Source: Flavobacteriaceae bacterium
GTDB taxonomy: Bacteria > Bacteroidota > Bacteroidia > Flavobacteriales > Flavobacteriaceae
DNA: 18,241 bases
Assembly (NCBI GenBank): GCA_023700885.1
Contig: JAMPYA010000024.1
Span: 1 to 18,241, forward strand
Direction: 5' to 3'
Positions within the stretch are counted from its first letter, which is position 1. The number at the start of each line of letters is the position of its first letter. Position numbers and translations under genes: made by a program. This document shows, piece by piece, positions 15,263 to 18,241 of the stretch. The notes beneath the pieces are model-generated. The model was not told the origin of the DNA, ran no database searches, and worked only from the letters and a program-made list of their open reading frames with translations.

Positions 15263-15290
15263 CAAAGGTACATAATCATGTTATTAACAA
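15263..15290 (-). promoter_or_regulatory. Full -33/-7 promoter, distal rpiB promoter
   Basis: On the minus strand a -33 TTG (15288-15290) is followed after 17 nt by TACCTTTG (15263-15270), an exact TAnnTTTG. It is the only place here where both elements of the Bacteroidota primary-sigma promoter are seen together. It would give a leader of roughly 118 nt for rpiB. Confidence 0.55.
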
Positions 15291-15779
15291 AAAAAATATA
15301 GGTTGTTAATTGCTTTTATTTAATTTGTTGATTATTAGTGTTATTATAAAATTGTTGAAATGTTAATAAATTATTATTTAAAAAACATAAGTTTTTTTGC
15401 TTTATTGAGATAGTTTTAATAAGCAAAATTCAAATTTAATAATGCAAGTTTTTTTATTAATTTTTACACTAATTTTTTCAACATATTTTAACTAGTTTAT
15501 TAACATTTCAAACTTATAATCTTATTAAAAATTTAAAAAATGGTATAGTTTTTATTTTTTGTTAATAACTACTTTTTAAGGCTGATTTTAAAACTTTTAA
15601 TAGTCTAATAACTTCATTAAAAATGTTAATATTTATTAATAAGTGTATCTTTTAAGGTAGCAGTAAAATAACTTATTCAACATATTAACACTATATTATA
15701 ACCATAATTTTTTTTATTAATTTTAAAATAAATATTTTAATAATATTATATATGTTGATAAGTATAAATAATAAATTTT
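15271..15779. other. Gene-free, very AT-rich region with repeated TTATTAACA 9-mers
   Basis: The gap between rpiB and the lipid kinase gene is 641 nt with no credible gene. A hand count of 15241-15780 gives about 15% G+C, far below the surrounding genes. The 9-mer TTATTAACA occurs exactly four times: 15281-15289 and 15497-15505 on plus, 15361-15369 and 15560-15568 on minus. Near copies are TGTTAATAT at 15624, ATATTAACA at 15682 and TGTTGATAA at 15753. The last is TTATCAACA on the other strand, one base from the E. coli-type DnaA box TTATCCACA. The stretch could be a protein-binding region or an origin-like element. No tRNA or terminator hairpin is evident. Confidence 0.5.
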
Positions 15780-16694
15780 TTAAGGAACTATATAAGTAAC
15801 TGCTTGTGGAATTAATTCTACTTGATAACCGCCTTTTCCTAACATTTCGCCATCTGCAATTACAAATGAATCTCCTTTATCTTGTATTTCAATTTTTAGT
15901 TTGTTGGTTTTATAGTTTGAAACTAATCTGTGATTCACTATTTTACCGTTAAATAAATTAATAATATTACCAATTATCGTTGGTTTATTAATATGTTTAG
16001 CAATAGTAATATCTAACAATCCATCTTGTGAATTTGGATTTTTGGTCAATTGCATTCCTCCACCAGTATATTTTAAATTTCCTACAATAGTTAACAATGA
16101 TTTTGTATTAATAATTTCGTCATTGATATGAATTTTAAGCGTATTTAATTTATGTCCTGCTAAACTTAAAAGAGTACCTAATGCAAAAGCAAGGGGACCA
16201 ACTTTTTTAATTTTGTTTGTTTTATGAACTACATGACCCACAAAACCTGAACCTGCCAAAATGTTAAAATATGCTGATTTATTTTCATTGAGTAATTCAA
16301 TATACCCCACATCTTGTTTAATGGTTTTTCCAGCTTTTATAATTTGAATTGCTTTTTCAAATTTTCTAGGTATTAAATGAGATCGAGTCCAATCATTACC
16401 GGTACCAATTGGAATAACGCCTATTTCAATATCTAACGGATTTATAAATTGTTGTATCATTACTCCATTTAAAATATTAAATAAAGTGCCATCACCACCA
16501 ATACTTATAATTTTTCGGTATCCTTTTCTTATTGCTTCTTTCACTAATTCAGTTTCATGCTTACTATACTCGCTAAATTTATATTCATAATCTATTTTAT
16601 ACTTATCTAGAAAAATATTTATTTTGTTCCAATTTCGTTTTGCTTTTCCCATTCCAGATGTGGGATTAACTATAATATAATAAGTGTGAATCAT
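15780..16694 (-). CDS. Diacylglycerol/lipid kinase family protein (DagK/YegS-like)
   Basis: A soluble or membrane-associated kinase that phosphorylates a lipid hydroxyl, probably diacylglycerol or a related lipid, with ATP. It is 304 aa, full length for the DagK_cat family. The N-terminal nucleotide-binding part has NPTSGMGKA (10-18), ISIGGDGTLFN (64-73) and IPIGTGNDW (94-102). The C-terminal beta-sandwich has the metal-site segment DGLLD (224-228) and the catalytic FVIADGE (277-283). No membrane segment is evident, which separates it from the small integral DgkA. It is divergent from rnr, with 150 nt between. The exact lipid substrate cannot be told. Confidence 0.93.
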   Translation of the reverse strand: MIHTYYIIVNPTSGMGKAKRNWNKINIFLDKYKIDYEYKFSEYSKHETELVKEAIRKGYRKIISIGGDGTLFNILNGVMIQQFINPLDIEIGVIPIGTGNDWTRSHLIPRKFEKAIQIIKAGKTIKQDVGYIELLNENKSAYFNILAGSGFVGHVVHKTNKIKKVGPLAFALGTLLSLAGHKLNTLKIHINDEIINTKSLLTIVGNLKYTGGGMQLTKNPNSQDGLLDITIAKHINKPTIIGNIINLFNGKIVNHRLVSNYKTNKLKIEIQDKGDSFVIADGEMLGKGGYQVELIPQAVTYIVP

Positions 16695-16717
16695 ATTCTA
16701 TATTTTTAATACTGTTA

Positions 16718-16725
16718 CAAGTTTA
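16718..16725 (-). promoter_or_regulatory. Weak -7-like element for the lipid kinase gene
   Basis: On the minus strand this reads TAAACTTG, one mismatch from TAnnTTTG. It lies 23 nt before the start codon, close to the spacing of the other genes. On the plus strand, CATATTTG at 16740-16747 is likewise one mismatch away and faces rnr, 97 nt from its start. Both are tentative. Confidence 0.25.
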
Positions 16726-16844
16726 CAAATAGTATTTAACATATTTGAAGTTAGTATCATAAGATATTAACACTTACATAATATCATAATATAAGATGGC
16801 TCGATATTTCTTCGTATTTTTATAAAAATGAAATAATTCAAAAT

Positions 16845-18241
16845 ATGTCTCATAAAAAGAAAGATATTTTCAAGAAAAAAGGAAATATTATTAAAGATTT
16901 ATCTAAAGAAATATTATCAATACTTTCTAAAAATCCAACACAAGATTTTAATTATAAGCAAATTGCAGCTAAAATAGGTGTTACAGATGCTTCTTCTAAA
17001 AATCAAATTATTAAAAAGCTAGAAGAATTAGTAGGAAAGAAAAGAATTGATGAAACTACAAGAGGAAAGTATAAAATTCATTTATCTTCTAATTATTTTG
17101 TTGGACAATTAGATGTAACTTCTAACGGAAATGCCTATTTAATTTGTGATGATTTAGATGATGATATATTTATATCTGCTAACCATTTAACTAAAGGATT
17201 AAATTTAGATACTGTTAAAGTTTATGTTTTTAATATTAAAAAAGGAAAAAAACAAGAAGGAGAAGTTGTAGCAATAATTAAACGTCATAAAACTGAATTT
17301 GTTGGGGTTTTACAACTCAATAATAATTTCGGATTTGTAGTACCTGATGATTATAAAATGTATGCCGATATTTTTGTTGCTAAAAAAGATTTAAACAAGG
17401 CTCAAAACGGTGATAAAGTTGTTGTTGAATTACTGGAATGGCCTGCTAATTCTAAAAATCCTTTTGGAAAAATTACTAATGTTATTGGTAAACCAGGAGA
17501 ACACGAAACTGAAATCCACTCCATTTTATATGAATATGGATTACCGTATGAATTTCCATATGAAGTACAACATGAAGCTAATCAATTAAGTACAGAAATT
17601 ACTCAGACTGAAATTTCTACAAGAAATGATATTAGAAATATAACCACTTTTACTATAGATCCTGCAGATGCCAAAGATTTTGACGATGCTCTTTCTTTCA
17701 GAGTACTAGAAAATGGAAATTATGAAGTTGGAGTTCATATTGCCGATGTAACTCATTATTTGACAGAAAATACGGTTTTAGATGAAGAAGCTTACAAAAG
17801 AGCTACATCTGTTTATTTAGTAGATAGAGTAGTGCCAATGTTACCAGAAATTTTATCAAATGAAGTTTGTTCTTTAAGACCTCACGAAGATAAATTAACT
17901 TTTTCTGCCATTTTTGAAATTGATAATAAAGCTAAAATAACAAATCAATGGTTTGGTAAAACTGTTATTCATTCTGATAAGAGATTTACTTATGAACAAG
18001 CACAACAAATTATTGATAATGGAATTGATAAAACTATTGTAAAAAATAATGAATCAAAATCAATAGAAATTTGTGAAGCTATTTTAAAGTTAAATGATTT
18101 AGCTAAAATTCTTCGCAATCAAAGAATTTCTAAAGGTGCTATTACTTTTGATAAAATTGAAGTTAAATTTAAGTTAGATGATAAAGCCAATCCGACAGGT
18201 GTATATTTTAAAGAATCAAAAGATTCTAATAAATTGATTGA
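16845..18241 (+). CDS. rnr: Ribonuclease R, N-terminal and central part
   Basis: It is a processive 3'-to-5' exoribonuclease that degrades structured RNA. The frame runs off the window end after 465 codons. The start ATG at 16845 follows a short in-frame stretch without any other start; an ATG at 16828 is out of frame and hits a stop at once. A basic N-terminus (MSHKKKDIFKKKG) leads into a winged-helix-like segment (about 18-80), then two cold-shock domains (FVGQLDVTSNGNAYLI near 85-100 and FVGVLQLNNNFGFVVP at 152-167). The RNB catalytic domain begins near 257 with TIDPADAKDFDDALS (270-284), whose aspartates 272, 278, 280 and 281 form the metal site. HIADVTHYL and YLVDRVVPMLPEILSNEVCSL are further RNB hallmarks. 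The remaining RNB part, S1 domain and basic tail are beyond the window. Confidence 0.96.
   Translation, partial: MSHKKKDIFKKKGNIIKDLSKEILSILSKNPTQDFNYKQIAAKIGVTDASSKNQIIKKLEELVGKKRIDETTRGKYKIHLSSNYFVGQLDVTSNGNAYLICDDLDDDIFISANHLTKGLNLDTVKVYVFNIKKGKKQEGEVVAIIKRHKTEFVGVLQLNNNFGFVVPDDYKMYADIFVAKKDLNKAQNGDKVVVELLEWPANSKNPFGKITNVIGKPGEHETEIHSILYEYGLPYEFPYEVQHEANQLSTEITQTEISTRNDIRNITTFTIDPADAKDFDDALSFRVLENGNYEVGVHIADVTHYLTENTVLDEEAYKRATSVYLVDRVVPMLPEILSNEVCSLRPHEDKLTFSAIFEIDNKAKITNQWFGKTVIHSDKRFTYEQAQQIIDNGIDKTIVKNNESKSIEICEAILKLNDLAKILRNQRISKGAITFDKIEVKFKLDDKANPTGVYFKESKDSNKLI

Noticed and set aside
15003..15275. Open frame of 90 codons on the plus strand
   Set aside because: It lies half antisense to rpiB and half in the AT-rich spacer, has low-complexity composition and no promoter or start context; rpiB is the real gene.

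Overview
The window is chromosomal DNA from a low-G+C member of the Bacteroidota, most likely a Flavobacteriaceae (Flavobacterium/Myroides-like). Three things point there: AT-rich coding sequence with A/T-ending codons, protein families typical of that group (S9 prolyl oligopeptidase, TIGR01212-type radical SAM protein, a flippase-dUTPase pair, RpiB), and repeated matches to the Bacteroidota -7 promoter element TAnnTTTG just upstream of genes. I see no phage, transposase, integrase, CRISPR, tRNA or rRNA. The content is mostly housekeeping and looks vertically inherited.

Layout. 1-2770: the 3' end of a prolyl oligopeptidase gene (+), convergent with mtgA (-, peptidoglycan glycosyltransferase), then a divergent radical SAM gene (+). 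2791-7417: two genes on the minus strand, gdhA and a 1007-residue protein that joins receiver-like domains to a PEP-synthase-type ATP-grasp domain. 7627-9143: pheS and a small uncharacterised gene (+), separated by a 101-nt spacer with two unrelated 7-bp tandem repeats. 9235-10230: gpsA (-). 10350-12241: a polysaccharide flippase and dut (+), overlapping by 4 nt. 12270-15138: recA, an ElaA-like acetyltransferase, a CDF metal exporter and rpiB, all minus; the last three are tightly packed and read rpiB, CDF, elaA, with recA 68 nt further on. 15139-15779: a long, very AT-rich gene-free stretch with a repeated 9-mer. 15780-16694: a lipid/diacylglycerol kinase (-). 16845 to the end: the 5' two-thirds or so of rnr (RNase R, +).

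Together the genes cover envelope building (mtgA, flippase, gpsA, lipid kinase), nucleotide hygiene and DNA repair (dut, recA), translation and RNA turnover (pheS, rnr), nitrogen assimilation (gdhA) and the pentose phosphate pathway (rpiB). Three of the four convergent junctions carry strong hairpins with A-tract and T-tract flanks that can terminate both strands. Five genes have a TAnnTTTG box 18-21 nt before the start codon, which implies short leaders and helps choose starts.

No clear new multi-gene system is visible. The most interesting items are the receiver/ATP-grasp protein, which lacks a recognisable phosphohistidine and PEP-binding region; the AT-rich spacer with TTATTAACA repeats, a candidate replication origin or other protein-binding region; a perfect LacI-type palindrome upstream of gdhA; and the twin heptamer repeats after pheS.
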